A DNA stretch of 64,000 nt, taken from NCBI GenBank assembly GCA_014898425.1, contig RCSZ01000001.1, forward strand, positions 682,001 through 746,000, read 5' to 3'. The notes beneath the pieces are model-generated. The model had not been told where the DNA came from, made no database searches, and saw nothing but the letters and a program-made list of their open reading frames with translations. This DNA comes from Botryotinia globosa (taxonomy: Eukaryota; Ascomycota; Leotiomycetes; Helotiales; Sclerotiniaceae). Both the position numbers and the translations under genes were made by a program. How positions within the stretch are numbered: the first letter of the stretch is position 1; each line of letters opens with the position of its first letter. Shown one piece after another: positions 1 through 12,311 of the stretch.

Positions 1-1766
1 GTGATCGCATGAAAGGGCGAAAACGTCTGGCAAGAAGAATATTAGATCGAGAGATAGCATCAGGGAACTTTGCAGCCCAGGTGATAAATCGGAGAACAAT
101 GGCACAAGTGAGTGGCACATGGGCAGGCATATTTTCAAGCAGCATACTAATAGAATCCCAGGAAATGCTGCCATCTTCGAATGCCGATACTATAATCAAT
201 TACGATGATCCCGTTTATTCAGGTCAATTTTCGGATGACGGTAACTTCTTCTTTGCCGTCACCAAGGATTTTAAAGTCCGCATGTATGATACATCAAACC
301 CTTATAAGTGGCGGTACTATAAGACTGTAAGCTACCCTTATGGGCAATGTAAGTACAACCTTTTTGCATCATGGCTTATTTCGGTCCCAACACATGATTC
401 ATCCGCGTATTCGTTAACTCCCATCGAATCCGTAGATAATCTTAAGTATTGACAGTCATTAGGGACCCTTACTGATGCTTCACTGAGCCCTGACAACAAG
501 TATCTCGCTTACACCTCCATACGTAGCACGGTTTGTCTCGCTCCGACAGATCCAAATGATATGGGAGATCCCTATAATCTGGAGCTCGGTGATCCTGGCA
601 CTGGTTTCCGAAATCCTAGGCTCGACCGGCGAGGGTCATTTGGTATTTGGTCAATTAGATTTTCTGGTGATGGACGTGAGCTTGTTGCCGGAACTACAGG
701 TGGTTCCATTGTTGTATATGACATAGAAAGTCGTCGTCCACTTCATAGGATTTTTGGGCATGATGAAGATGTTAATGCAGTATGTTTTGCTGACAAGTCA
801 TCGCCTCATATCCTTTACTCTGGATCAGATGATACAACTATCAAGGTGTGGGATACGAGGAGCATGGGCGATAGTCGAGAAGCGGGTGCATTTATTGGTC
901 ACATTGAGGGATTAACGTATCTCGATAGCAAAGGAGACGGTCGTAAGTTTTTCATGCTTAAATGTTCAGGAACGGTACACTGAAAAAATCAAGGCTATAT
1001 CCTCAGCAATGGTAAGGACCAGAGCATGAAGCTATGGGACTTGCGTATGGTCATGAGTTCGGCTCAGTTTTCCAACATCAGGGCAAATGAACGTCGCCCG
1101 GGAACAAACTTTGATTATCGCTGGGGACGTTATGATGAAGATGATTGGTACCATGATAAAAACGATAATTCTTTGGTCACATTCAGAGGCCACAGAGTAA
1201 TGCGAACTCTGATTAGATGCCATTTCTCTCCGCCTGGAAGTACTAATTCGAGATATGTCTATTCTGGAAGTGAAGACGGTAAAGTATACATATGGAATAT
1301 GGATGCAACGCTTGCGGGCAAAGTCGATGTTTTCCAGGCAACAAAGAATACAAGGCCACCCCCACCTGGTCAATGGCACGGGGGGTGGCATGGAGGATGG
1401 CGTGATGATATAGATGAAGTAAATAGTCCGAGGTGGAAAACGGTAGTTAGAGATGCTAGTTGGCATCCCACTGCTCCCATGATCGCTGGTAGGTCCACCT
1501 ATTCCATCACTGATTCTTTTCTGCTAACAAATTCAGCATCTGCGTGGAACGGTTATGGTACTGAGCAGGGCACCGTCACCACCCATTCTTGGAATGAGGG
1601 TGCTGAAGACGATGAAGCCGAGCCTAAAATGGGATTAAGGGTAAATGCGAAGTTAGAATATGATTCTCACCTTTACCCGGCCCACTTAGGCCGCAACGAA
1701 AGGATTCGAAATCTCAACAGTCTATTGCCGAATGCTGATGACGATGAAAACGACGATGACGATTAG
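1..1766 (+). CDS. WD40-repeat protein, DCAF11/LEC14B-like, 5' partial
   Basis: The reading frame is already open at base 3, so the start lies outside the window. Exons: 3-348, 463-942, 994-1488, 1537-1766; together they give 516 codons plus a TAG stop with every junction in frame. The acceptor of intron 1 is the TAG at 460-462, not the earlier CAG at 453-455, because only that choice restores the conserved run WTLTDASLSPDNKYLAY. WD-repeat signatures are visible as IKVWDTR, MKLWDLR and VYIWNMD; WDTR and WDLR are WDxR (DWD-box) motifs typical of receptors that dock on DDB1-CUL4 ubiquitin ligase. The C-terminus is acidic (DADDDENDDDD). The family is known as DCAF11 in animals and LEC14B in plants; a role as a CUL4 substrate receptor here is inferred from that family. 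Introns are 114, 51 and 48 nt. Confidence 0.88.
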
Positions 1767-2396
1767 GGCATATTCAGGAGGAAATTCGCAGTTCGTAGTG
1801 CTGGGCGATATACTGTAAGGAGTGGTTAGATATCGATGTGTTAGACTTCTTTTAGGATTTTCCAGCATCATAAATCCTGCCATCTTCGAAACTCGGAGCT
1901 ATTCACAATGGTATCTAGTTGTATAAATGCTTCAATATTCGTCTGAAACCCACATAAAAGCTGCAACAGTATCGCTGTACAACGTGTGCCCCATCGTGCG
2001 TGTATAATTAACGTAAGCTCAATATTTTAAAGTTGTAGATACTTATGCGACTAATATAGAGGAGCCGCTGACAGACTGGTCTGTTTCAATTACGCTTGCT
2101 GCCCGTACCATTCTGGGGCGACATTTTCAAATCATGGTCTATGAGGAGTGAGAAGACAAGTTATCCATTGTTATAATTTGGCATTTTGTGAAAAGAGGAA
2201 TCACGATGCAACACTCGTCTCTCGGTGTCCGTACTATCTAAAAAAGCGGTTGTATGCACGCAGGGTGGAAGTGGATCGACGAGTGTAGTGAGCCATGAAA
2301 AAGTCGGTGGGCTTACTTGAAAGGATTACAAGTCGGTCGTTGTGGCTGGGCTTCGCGTTAATTACTTCATCTCCTCTAATGAAGCCTTTTGGCCAG
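1767..2396. other. Convergent intergenic region between WD40 gene and Teb1-like gene
   Basis: About 630 bases downstream of both flanking genes, presumably their 3' untranslated regions. I see no conserved gene. A 72-codon minus-strand frame at 2234-2452 begins with TTG and overlaps the probable last exon of the Teb1-like gene in another frame, so I do not call it. Confidence 0.5.
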
Positions 2397-4016
2397 TCAC
2401 GACGTCCATTGGTTTTGGTCTTCCAGTAATCGAGAGATGTCCATCTCGCCAATATAAGGGAATGGGGGTGGGAGCCAATCGAAAGACTGCGAGAATGACA
2501 AGCTGTCGGTGGGTTCTGCGGTAGGCTATCTGGTGTTAATGGAAGATTGTTAAGTGGGAAACTGGAATAAGATGGACAGTAACTGTACCTTTAGGATTTC
2601 ATGATTCAAAGCAAATGTAGTTGAATCGATTGTAGCGTGATTGGATGTGTTAGACAGGTCCTCAGCCTGTGTAGGCTTGCTCTGAGACTGTGATGCTACC
2701 CGAGTAGTATCATCCTCCCCGGATCGAAACAGTTCGGGATGCTTGTTCCGGAGGCGATCTCTAAGATCAGTAGGCTGTCGGTCCTGAAGGTTGAATTGGG
2801 GATCTCTCTGTATTCTTGTCCACGCAGGCCCATAAATATTATATCCTTCTCTAATTTCACGATCGTCTTGGCTTGAGAAGGGACGTTTCTTTCTCCGATC
2901 TGACTGTTTGAATGGTCCTTTTATTCCCAACTCTTGAAGGTCTGTAAGATTTCTCCGATGATTTCGAGGCTTTCGCCCAGGATTAGAACCAGAGTTTGAC
3001 ACAGTCTCATCAGCCTCTTGATCTTCACCAGCCATGAAATTTCCGGTCAATGGGTCGAAAGTTACCAATTCCGTTTTTGGCTGTGCTTTGGCACTCTCTG
3101 CCTTGGTACCAGTATGATGGTTTCTACAATTGCGGCTTCCAGCTCTAAGTTCTTCTGGACAACAAGTCCTAAAGCGATCTTTCAGGTCTACTCCTGACCT
3201 ATTGTTGAAAGTGAAATTGGGGTCTTCCAATATATCCATCCACTTCCCCACGCCATACTTATCCACACCAAGCAGCAGGTTGTTCGTCTCGTGTTCGGAC
3301 CACTTGTTCCTTGTCTTGACGTCTTTTCTCTTTTTCTTCGTACTTGCTTTCTGGCCCAAGACTTCCTGGGTCGTCGCTACGATCACACCATCTGTTTTTA
3401 AATCCTCTCTCACTTCTGTGACTTTGGGGGCCAAAGCATTCAGGGTGTTTCTCCCATGACTATCGTGAAATGAGCTTGATGCGATAGGCGGGAACAATGC
3501 AGCCTGAGGGGGCGGTTCATGTAAGCCGATGATAATAGGTGGCACCACTTGTTTATTTGATCTTTGCTTTTTGGGTGGTCTAGGCAATTGAACAAAGTCG
3601 TCATTCCCATTCTCCCTATGCTGTTGCTTTTTGGGATGTAGTGGTCTTGCGCTGCCAGTATTGTCATCTAAAATCTTTCGCAGAGATTGCGGAGAAGAAC
3701 TACCCAATGTTCGTTCAATTGCACTAATGTCCTTTCCCATACCCGCATTTCCTATTCGCAAACCCTCTTCTGAGTCTCGATAATTGACTTCATTGTCGTC
3801 AATTGGAGCAATGGACGAGGAATGCTGCGATACTTGTGATGATGGCTCACCAGATCTTGTTCCAGCATTGGGTTCTAAAACAAGCGGTCGGTGAGAAGTT
3901 TGCAGAATGTTTCGATCGTGCAATGGAGGAAGTTCTAAAGAGGGGGGGTTTGTGATGGCTTCAGATGCATCGTTATTAAGAATAGACATTAAATGGGGCT
4001 CAATAGTTGTACGCAT
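2397..4016 (-). CDS. Double Myb/telobox DNA-binding protein, Teb1/Tay1-like
   Basis: Start chosen at the ATG on base 4016 (MRTTIEPHL); the 43 codons upstream in the same frame are hydrophobic and read like leader DNA. Two Myb/SANT domains of the telobox type are visible at about residues 235-290 (NKWSEHETNNLLLGVDKYG, ending VDLKDRFRTC) and 375-430 (RPFSSQDDREIREGYNIYG, ending TDLRDRLRNKHPE). The VDLKD/TDLRD recognition-helix motif is that of proteins binding telomere-like TTAGGG repeats, as in fission yeast Teb1 and Yarrowia Tay1; the latter caps telomeres while Teb1 mainly regulates histone genes, so the role here is open. The rest is low-complexity and charged. The unspliced frame stops at 2550. 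I prefer a last intron 2588-2487 (GTACAG...GCAG) joining to 2486-2397, because the added C-terminus (SFDWLPPPFPYIGEMD, then a TGA) looks like real protein. The start ATG at 3989 is an alternative. Confidence 0.82.
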
Positions 4017-5018
4017 TATGTTGTCATGGAACTGACATATTGTGAAGACGTTAAGATTGGCAATTGTTATCTTGTCTTGTATGATGAGGAATAGGTATGT
4101 AGAGAATACAAAATAAATTGGCCAGAAACAAGAGACCAGAGTCAAGAATGAAAGAATGAAAGAATGAAAGAATGTAACAAGGGAAGTAAAGTGGAAGATT
4201 ATTCATAGAGAGATGAAATGATATATGATGTGAACTTTATTAATGAGTTTCAATAAACTTTTGAATCTAATTATTAATTAGTTCGCTCTAGATTATGAGC
4301 CTCACCAGTCACACATAATTACTAAGAATAAATTATCTCCGCACGTTACTAATTAATATCCGACTCTATTGAAATTGATAATTACTCGATCTTTTATAAA
4401 TATATTACTTATTTATTAAAAAAAATCATTATAATATGCGATTTAATATCATATAATATTTTTAGCTTATTATTAAGAAATGTTTGACTATTAAAGAAAG
4501 AGGAAAAAATCCTATATACTTACTATAAAACTATATATAAAACTATATATAAAACTATATATAAAACTATATGAAACTAAAGACATAATAAGTCTGTCTT
4601 CTTTAATATCAATAATATTATATTAGTCAAAAGTTTCCCTAGTATTAATAATATAACAATTAATGAATTATCTATTCTGTTCAAATGAGGATATCTATTA
4701 AATCTCGTATCATTTATTGGTGAATTTATACAGAACTTCAATAACTTCCCTCTCCTTCCAGTCAAACCGACTTAGACTCCTTCAATTAAAATATTCACTA
4801 AATTGTTATACAGTGACAATACTTCTACACCTTCAAACTTAACCCTCTTCAATGGATACTCTTCACCATCATAAGTTGCGAAAGTGCAGAACAGCTTCAG
4901 TATACGGCTACATCTGAAGGGTTATTAATCTTAACATAGGTACTGACACGGTCCTACTTTATCTTCAAAAAGATTTCAACGTCAATACACCTCCATATCT
5001 GCACAGCAATCAATAAAC
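4017..5018. promoter_or_regulatory. Divergent promoter region, Teb1-like / DUF7704 genes
   Basis: About 1 kb between two divergent start codons. It holds a short GAATGAAA-type repeat at 4146-4174 and four copies of a 12-base unit (AAAACTATATAT) at about 4523-4572. Most of 4,200-4,790 is clearly more AT-rich than its surroundings. No gene seen; I cannot place specific transcription factor sites. Confidence 0.4.
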
Positions 5019-5596
5019 ATGGTTTCGATCTTGCCCATCTTCCCAAAGTTTGTCTTTACGGTCTTGGAGCCTATTTCACTGTAAGTTTGTATTTGGCATT
5101 TGCAATGTTGACATCAACATACTGATTGGGACATAGTGTGGCTGCTTTTATAGTTGCGATGATCTCCCCAGAATGGTTTATTCAGGAGCAGGTTGTAATT
5201 TCACGTCACCTACCTATTAGTGATAATGCACGGGCTGTTGCGCTCCAACTAGGCATGGTATATCTTCTGATGGCCATGGTAGAGATTGCCATTCTTAGCG
5301 GTACGCAGGAGGCGAAAGTCGTCAGGAACTATCTCTTTGCTTGTTGGTTGGGTGATATTGGTCATTTTGTTGTTACCTACCGTGTCTTGGGATGGGAAAG
5401 GGTCGGAAATGTCACTCAATGGAATTCAATGACTTTTGGAAATATAGGAGTAACGGTAAGACCACTCCCAATCTGTACTTTTATGCGGTGCAATTCAATG
5501 TCTAATATGTGGCAGGTGTTTTTGTTCTTGACACGTTCAGCATACCTTCTTGGCCTGTTCGGTTCACATAAGAAAGGCACTGCAAAACTTGCTTGA
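5019..5596 (+). CDS. DUF7704 small multi-pass membrane protein
   Basis: Exons 5019-5080, 5137-5455, 5516-5596 give 153 codons plus TGA. The ATG at 5019 opens MVSILPIFPKFVFTVLEPIS, which joins across a 56-nt intron (GTAAGT...CATAG) to VAAFIVAMISPEWFIQEQ. The order EPIS, PEWFI.EQ, ALQLGMVYLL, KVVRNYLFACWLGDIGH, WNSMTFGNIG and FLTRSAYLLGLFG matches the fungal domain of unknown function DUF7704. Four hydrophobic stretches are visible, consistent with four membrane passes. The second intron is 60 nt (5456-5515). The protein is the usual size for the family (about 150 residues), so it looks intact. Function is not known; the family is abundant in filamentous ascomycetes. Confidence 0.85.
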
Positions 5597-6207
5597 GATA
5601 AGACCATTTAGAATGAGCCCCGAGGCTTAAGGAAAGCATACAAGCATGATATGGCCAGCCCAAGAGTCGTGCCACCATTAATCGACTAGCGAATGCATCG
5701 ATTTGATTTGGGCAACATTACATGAGGAACTTTTCGCTGATGCTCGTTGGACCGCAATCGGCCGTATAAATGGATACTCAATAACAACTTTATATTTTGA
5801 CGCAGCGTTCCGTACTACTGAAACGATTTCAATGCTTGTCCGTGAACATACTGTAATGGTTGGCCACTTGCAACTAGGAAGGAGGGCCGTCACGTCATCC
5901 GTGTAACTTTTTGCTTCTGCTATGACTCCTCTAAACATCTTTTCTAGACGTGAATAGTCAAATCGAATAATTATGTAAAACAAAGAGGCGATGCTGCTAG
6001 AAAAGCTCAACTTGAAACGTTCATTACTGACGACATACGTGCCCTATCTACAAATACAAGCCGAATCAATAGCTGACTATATGAGTCGTGTTGCGATTCA
6101 CGCCACAATAGTGAACTCGAAGATTGAAGAAGATGAAGACTCGTGCCTCAGAGTGTTTCATGGCCAATGTGCATGACTTTTGTGAGCAGTAGAGTATCTC
6201 ACACAGA
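5597..6207. other. Convergent intergenic region
   Basis: About 610 bases between the 3' ends of the DUF7704 gene (+) and the UBX gene (-). Short open frames on both strands overlap one another and resemble nothing I know. No gene called. Confidence 0.45.
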
Positions 6208-8237
6208 TTAATCTTGCCTGTCGTTATCATCCCTCCGAGGCTCGAAGTTAAGCTTTTACAATTTTCAGCATGATGTTTGCGATCTAAACTTGGCAAAACT
6301 TACCGTATTTCCGTTGTACAGCTCATGATGGTTGTCATTATCATTCTGATCCCTAAGAGTTCTTAGATTTGAGGCACGACCACCTCCTACTGATGCGCTA
6401 GGTCCGACCATCTGTTCTGTATCCGATGCAGCAGCTGAACCACCAACAATGCCGCCAAGAGTAGACAATACCCTATTGACACCCCAGGCGCCAAGGCCAT
6501 ATCCAGCAGCGATTCCTCTTGATAAGATGCCACTTGATTCTGTTGCTTCATAAGCCGAAGTATACGTTTGAACCGGAACAATGATAAGTCTGTTGCTTCC
6601 ACGTTAATGTCCAAGGGCATTGATTAAGGCTGTATAGGCCTAAGTGAAATTTTACTCACGTGGCGCTTGGAAACAGACCTAATGATGCCAAATGTTGACT
6701 TTCATCGGTCATCGAGAGGGTTTTATTTGGCAAAGGCGTACAAACGTGCTTGAATATATAAGGCACGTCATCCTTTTGTTGACTGTCAATCCACTAGTCA
6801 CCGTTAGCATTGCCATCTATTGTACCTAGGTACATAAAAGTTGTTGATGCAATTTTTCAATACCCAAGGAAAACATCATTGGTGCTTTGATGGGCTTCTT
6901 CAAATTACCTTTCTCACGTCACCACTTAGGGTACTGGTGCTAGAAAACCTGGAACGAATGGAAGATCCATCAAAAAGTCTGATCTGAAGAGCACAATCCT
7001 GTGCTGTTGACACCGGGGTTGGTATGGGCGTGTCCTTGTCGCTAGATGCAACTGGCTTTTCTGTGGAGTGATTACTACGGCTAGGCTTGTGTCCTGCATC
7101 GTTTCGTCTTCTTGCTTTGTCACTCTCCACAAGTGCAAGAATGCGCGCCCGCTCTTCTCTAGCCTCTTGCTGACGCTTCTTTTGAATCGCAGCATAACTA
7201 ACTGTTTCCGCCGCTTGAGATGCTTTTTTAGAGTGATCTTCGGCAGTGGCCTTTGAATCTTCGGGTAACTTGCCTTTGGGGTCCCTAGGAAGAGAGCTAG
7301 AGCTCGGTTGCCCAGTAGCATCAGTACGAATTGATTGTAAAGCGGACGTAGAACCGTTATGGGAATTCCCAGTGGGTGAAACACCCGATGATTGGCCTTC
7401 GGTCGTACGTTGTTCTGGATTCTCCAAGGCTCGCGTTCCACTTGGTGACACAGGGCGATCATTTTCGCCATTCCTCTGGTTAGATGTAGATTCCAAGGCT
7501 TTCTTGAATCGTGTCAAAAAGTCGTCTTTGGATATGCCTGCACTTAAATATTCTTTAAGCTCTCCATTCCTGTTAGTCCAGGGGTTAGCACTCCCAACAC
7601 AATGTTTTATTACCTGCAGGCAACCGTATAAGTAATAGCAGGGCCAAACAGAATTGAAGCAATAGAAGCAGATGTATGTCTGTATAAGGGGGTGACTATT
7701 CGCGAATCCACGCAACTTCAACGTGAACAGAAAGACGCGTTTGACTACACTTGAAAATTTGAGATAAAGCACCATCTTCAAGAATGCACGATTGATTTAT
7801 GCCCCATACTTTTAACATCTGCGCCGCCCGTGGACATTGAGATATACCGAATGAAAGGATGAGTTAATGGTGCTCACCGTATAGCAACAAGAGTTGGAGC
7901 TTTTGGGATAGGAAAGATTGCAGCGAGATAGTTGGCTTCTTCAGAACCAGCACGTAGGCGCAGCAAAACTGTTCTTTCTTGTAGGTGAGAACTTAACTAG
8001 ACAGCGATTTAGCATCAAGCAAGAGGGGCTCACAGTTCTCAAATTACCTCGGAATCTCGCAAGAAATCGTCTTCCCAGAGTCTGCTTTCTTCGTTACCAT
8101 CTATTGGGCACGTGGTCATTACATCGATCGAGTGAAAACGTGAGAGGAGGGTAATTACTCGTTACGAAACATGCAACAAGTTTAGATTCCGCTAAAGCTT
8201 TGCTGATCCCGCTATTAATGTCGCCGGTGTAAAACAT
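6208..8237 (-). CDS. UAS-UBX domain protein (p97/Cdc48 cofactor, UBXN4-like)
   Basis: Seven exons on the minus strand: 8237-8159, 8100-8048, 7996-7878, 7569-6909, 6793-6660, 6589-6304, 6252-6208; total 458 codons plus TAA with all phases closing. The N-terminus MFYTGDINSGISKALAESK followed by VACFVTNGNEES is the thioredoxin-like UAS region of the UBXN4/erasin group. It continues RAGSEEANYLAAIFPIPKAP. The middle (about residues 120-270) is low-complexity and charged, with an Ala/Glu/Arg-rich segment (KKRQQEAREERARILALVE). The UBX domain spans about 275-350: LQIRLFDGSSIRSRF, then KHVCTPLPNKTLSMTDE and SLGLFPSAT; the loop that is FPR in many UBX domains reads TPLPNK here. The tail ends LYNGNTLNFEPRRDD. 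Such proteins bring ubiquitinated substrates to Cdc48 at the ER or proteasome; that role is inferred. Intron 3 (7877-7570, 308 nt) is unusually long for this window. Confidence 0.9.
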
Positions 8238-8990
8238 TGCTGCCGCTATCATATACCGAAATTGCCAAACAATGTATTTCTTGAATGACTTTGCAAAAGC
8301 TGGGAAGTATATCGATTTCGAGCGTCAATATGGAGACCGTGTTACGAAGACTGGCTCTAGCTATGAGGGCGAAATATGTAAACAGGTATAGTATGTGACG
8401 TGAGCAAAGTCAATAGATCGTTGAGAGGAAGTACAAACAGTTGATCTCTTTACTGTAGTGTCCTTGATTGTGAGTGAATGGAACAGTGAAAATGTCACCT
8501 GGTATACAAGATATTGATGAGAGTAGATACAACAGATATAATTGCTTCAATTTTGGACGAGATGATGTGGTATGATATCTTGATGGAAAGAGTTGTAGTT
8601 GTAGTGACAGGGTGAATAGATATCAGGTAGATTCCGGGTACTGGGTAGACGTTTGATAGATACCCTTCAAATTACCTACGGAGTATGTAAGCTTGCAAGG
8701 TTACCCGGGGACCACAAAGGTTCCCGAGGTCAGGTGGCTTATGTGGCGAGTGTGGCTGACAAACGCTCAAATAAAGTCCACGGGTAGCTGGAGGTAATCA
8801 GACAATGGAAATCCGAAAAATAGTCTTGCACGTGCACGGCATACCTTATGTACCTAACGATAAAAGAGCTGGAGAGAATATAATACTTATACCTGTAGCT
8901 TCCTGGTAGAATCTACTAGAGTATTAACATCAAAGGACTACCTGGCATATTGACGTGTTTTATAAGCTTCATGCGTCAATCGTATTGAAT
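8238..8990. promoter_or_regulatory. Divergent promoter region, UBX / SURF1 genes
   Basis: About 750 bases between two divergent start codons, near-normal base composition. A GC-rich stretch at about 8698-8745 (TTACCCGGGGACC, GTTCCCGAGG) stands out as a possible regulatory patch. No gene seen. Confidence 0.4.
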
Positions 8991-10139
8991 ATGCGTTCCC
9001 CTGTCTCAGCTCTATCGTACAATCGTATCCATACGTTTTCATCTCATCCTAGGAGGATAGCTTTTCCCTTCCAATCCCCAAAATGCCCAAGAAATCATCG
9101 ATGTTTCGCGGGAACCCGCGTCAAGTCCAGACAGGCTGCTGATGATCCCAATTTCACATCTATAATAGACAACCCCCCGAATCTGGTGCGCACAGGAAGA
9201 AGGCATGGGCCTGGTCTTATTATTCTAGGTAAGTCATGAGTCGCCCAGCTTTTATTTCCTAGAAGACTGTCTAATATACATTATACATAGCCTTGATTCC
9301 TCTAACAGCTTTCGCCTTGGGGACATGGCAAGTCCAACGTTTGGATTGGAAATCAAAGCTCATTGCAAAATTTGAGGATCGCCTCGTTCGTGATCCTTTA
9401 CCACTTCCCCCACACATTGATCCTTCGGCAATAAAAGAATTCGACTACAGGAGAATTTTTGCCACTGGTCACTTTAGACACGATCAAGAAATGCTGATTG
9501 GCCCTCGATTGCATGATGGGAAAGACGGATATCTCGTCATTACTCCTTTAGAGCGGGATGGTAAAGGTACAAGTGTTCTTGTAAACCGGGGCTGGATCGA
9601 AAAGAAGTATAAGAAGCAAACAAGTAGACCCGACGGGTTGCCTCAAGGTGAGGTAACAGTCGAGGGATTGTTGCGCGAACCTTGGAAGAAGAATTATTTC
9701 ACGCCAGATAATAGTCCACAGACTCAAGAATTTTACTTTCCTGACGTCGAGCAAATGGCTAAGTTGACAGGGAGTCAACCTGTTTGGATTGAAGAGACAA
9801 TGGGTAAGATGGCATTTCATTCTATTCAAATGCCACAAAGCTTACAAAACCACAGAACCTGACCTCTTGATGGCTTGGGATCGCGCCGCACGTGGGATTC
9901 CAATAGGAAGACCGGCAGAAGTTAATCTCCGAAACAACCACACACAGTACATATTTACATGGTAGGTACCTCCAACGATTAGCGACAAAGTTAAATACAA
10001 CCCGTCGCCATGTGTGCTAACGCTATAGTTCCACAGGTACGCCTTGGCTGCTGCTACGTCAGTTATGTTATGGATGGTTGTAAAGAAGCCATCTGCGGAC
10101 ATCGCTCGACGAGTTCGTCAAAATAAAGAATGGTCTTGA
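8991..10139 (+). CDS. SHY1: SURF1/Shy1 cytochrome c oxidase assembly protein
   Basis: Exons 8991-9228, 9291-9803, 9856-9961, 10037-10139; 319 codons plus TGA. Start chosen at the first ATG of the frame (MRSPVSALSYNRIHTF). The first 50 residues are rich in Arg, Ser and Pro with few acidic residues, as expected for a mitochondrial targeting peptide. The first membrane helix is LGALIPLTAFALGTWQVQRL, with the GTWQVQR signature of SURF1. The intermembrane domain contains FDYRRIFATGHF, VLVNRGWIEKKY and NYFTPDN, and the second helix is YALAAATSVMLWMVV near the C-terminus. SURF1 proteins sit in the inner mitochondrial membrane and help insert heme a into Cox1. Introns are 62, 52 and 75 nt. The protein appears complete and normal in length. 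Confidence 0.93.
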
Positions 10140-10326
10140 GGATTGCGTGTGGTTTACCTCATTTTCTGGGTGGTTTTGGTCGGGGCCGGTCTTTCGAGAT
10201 CAAGGGGGGAACCATTCTTACGTCTTGTAAGAGCTCTCTAGGCAAGCGACTTTGTGCAAGTGAAAATGGCGTTGTTGTAGCATTGATTTGGCGTTGTCTG
10301 TAAAACACTCAGCACGTATCAAGATT

Positions 10327-11815
10327 CTAGTCATGTTTAGATAAATACCTTCTCATCAGCATTAAAACATCACTCTCATCAATGGTTTTGCGTCCAGCAT
10401 GTTCAGAGTATGTGCTTAGATCATCACTAATCTGTTCGAAGAACCAGTCGCTTGCTTGCATGATCGCATCAAGAGCATCTCCACTCAGCTTGTCTCCTTT
10501 GCCGGCTCCATTCCTTGCCAGATTGATTGCATGTTTCTTCACTACACCTAGAGGCAGTGATTTGTATTTCAGCCCATGTTTTGAAACCTTATTAACCTTC
10601 CTCTGGAATATCCTCTTGGCATTTTCTGATGTCGCCTTTTGAACGGATGCTGTAAGGGGTCCGTCATCACTAAGGCGGGAGTCCTCGAACGCTCCGATAG
10701 ACAGTCCTCGAGTGCCATCTTCATTGTTTATGGCTTCATCGTCCATTACAAGATCCGACAGTCTGCGAGTGTCAGCCTCACCATTCATGGTTTCATCGTC
10801 CATTTCAAAATCATCTCCTTGATAATTGGCAGGTGGGGAAGAAATTTCGTCCATGATAGGCATCGCAGTTGGATTATCTTCTGGTGATGGCGAAGGATCA
10901 AATCGCGCTGGTATTTCGGGCTGCGGAACTGTGAAGACAAACGTCGCATCCCTTTCCTCGGACGGTGAATTGTATGGTCTGATATCACTACTTCGCCCTG
11001 GTAGAAGAGACCGGCGATGCAACGCGGTTTCTAATTCTCCCTGTAATCCTGCGCGATCACTAGCTTGCGTCAGCTCAATAGGCCTGTCTGGATGTAGGCT
11101 CCTGGACTTACCTCCCAAAAAATGGAGAGTTGGCCATCTCTCGGAAATCATCATTCTCAAAATCATTTGCATTGAAGAAGCTTGTTTCCATCTCATCTCG
11201 TCCAAATTCTGCCTCGTCCAGGTTTCCGAAATGATCACTGCCACGGATGCTCCCGAAACTGCTCCTCGAGAACAGCCTGCTCGGCCTCTCAGTGACAGCT
11301 CTCCTTGAAAGCTCGATAGATCGCGTGGTCAGATTTTCGTCCTCTAAAGCCGCCAAACTAGGAAGCAAAAGACTTTCATCGTCCTCGTTATCATCTTCGT
11401 CATTATCATCGTCTAGGGGGATAGAAAGTCGTGGGGGCACAAGATTCGGATCGTCGTCAAAGTCATCATCCAAAAGTAAAGTCTGTCTTCTGGAATTGTT
11501 GGGTGCTCTTTGGGGTGATGGAATTGTCGGACGGGTTTGAGGAGCTAAAGTCCTGCTCAGTAATCTCAATACATCTCGAGGTGTTTCCCTTTGCTGTCTG
11601 CCACTTCGTCTTCTATCCTTCCCTGGAGTCAATCCTGCTCGTCGAGCCTCAACTTCTCGCAAAGCTGCTCTTCCATGAGGTGTCAAAGTCTTAGTCCTAA
11701 GCTCTGAGCCACCTAGCCTTGAGCCACGACTGGGCGTTCTCGAATAGCTTGCGTCTGTTGGAGATAGTCCAGCAGTGGAAGTGCGGCGCAAAGGAGTTTC
11801 GGGTCTTCCACTCAT
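10327..11815 (-). CDS. CENP-T inner kinetochore protein (histone fold)
   Basis: Two exons, 11815-11112 and 11059-10327, joined over a 52-nt intron (GTAAGT...CTGACGCAAGCTAG); 478 codons plus TAG. The N-terminal half is disordered and basic (MSGRPETPLRRTSTAGLSP), then strongly acidic (LDDDNDEDDNEDDE). The C-terminal 100 residues carry the CENP-T histone fold: SLPLGVVKKHAINLARN, LDAIMQASDWFFEQISDDL, HAGRKTIDESDVLMLMRRY. WFFEQ..DDL and AGRKTIDESDV are diagnostic of CENP-T/Cnn1. In the family this fold pairs with CENP-W to bind centromeric DNA, while the N-terminus recruits the Ndc80 complex; Ser/Thr-Pro sites in the N-terminus could be Cdk targets (inference). It converges with SURF1, whose stop is 187 bases away. 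Confidence 0.92.
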
Positions 11816-12311
11816 CGCGATGTATATCTTCTGTTAGCAAATAGATAAAATATCAATTACTATACTTTGTCTTTAATCTGGTCAAACCTGTTCCGAAATT
11901 AATCTAACATATACTAGGTGGAAATTTCATAGTGTTAAGTTAAACATCAATGATCGAAATATCAATGTTTAGATAAGACGCGTCCAGAACAGTAATTGTA
12001 GTGTTGTAACTTGTACGCGCGAACCTTATCTTATCTTAGCGTTAGTGATATGTACATTTGTGGATCCGCAAGGCTTTAAATTATTTTACGGAGAACTTCA
12101 ATTGAAAAAGGCTGAGAGAGAGAAGTAGAAAGAAAGGGAAAGCAATTAATAAACTCCGCGTATACTACAACCAGGACCGGAATCGTAATCGCCAAACTCA
12201 AAATTTCTGTCCACATTGGGACCTAAGGAGGGATCTTCCACGCAAAACTTCACAGCAATTCCTACCACCAAAGTCTTCGAGTCGACGCCGACTTGAGCTC
12301 ATACTATCACA
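11816..12311. promoter_or_regulatory. Divergent promoter region, CENP-T / Cms1 genes
   Basis: 496 bases between two divergent ATGs. It includes a purine-rich run around 12,106-12,145 (GAGAGAGAGAAGTAG) and pyrimidine-rich stretches near the Cms1 start. No gene seen. Confidence 0.4.

Noticed and set aside
1032..1466. 144-codon minus-strand frame
   Set aside because: Antisense shadow of the WD40 gene; no recognisable protein.
5678..6010. 110-codon minus-strand frame in the convergent intergenic region
   Set aside because: No recognisable domain, overlapped by a plus-strand frame, and no start or splice context that I trust.
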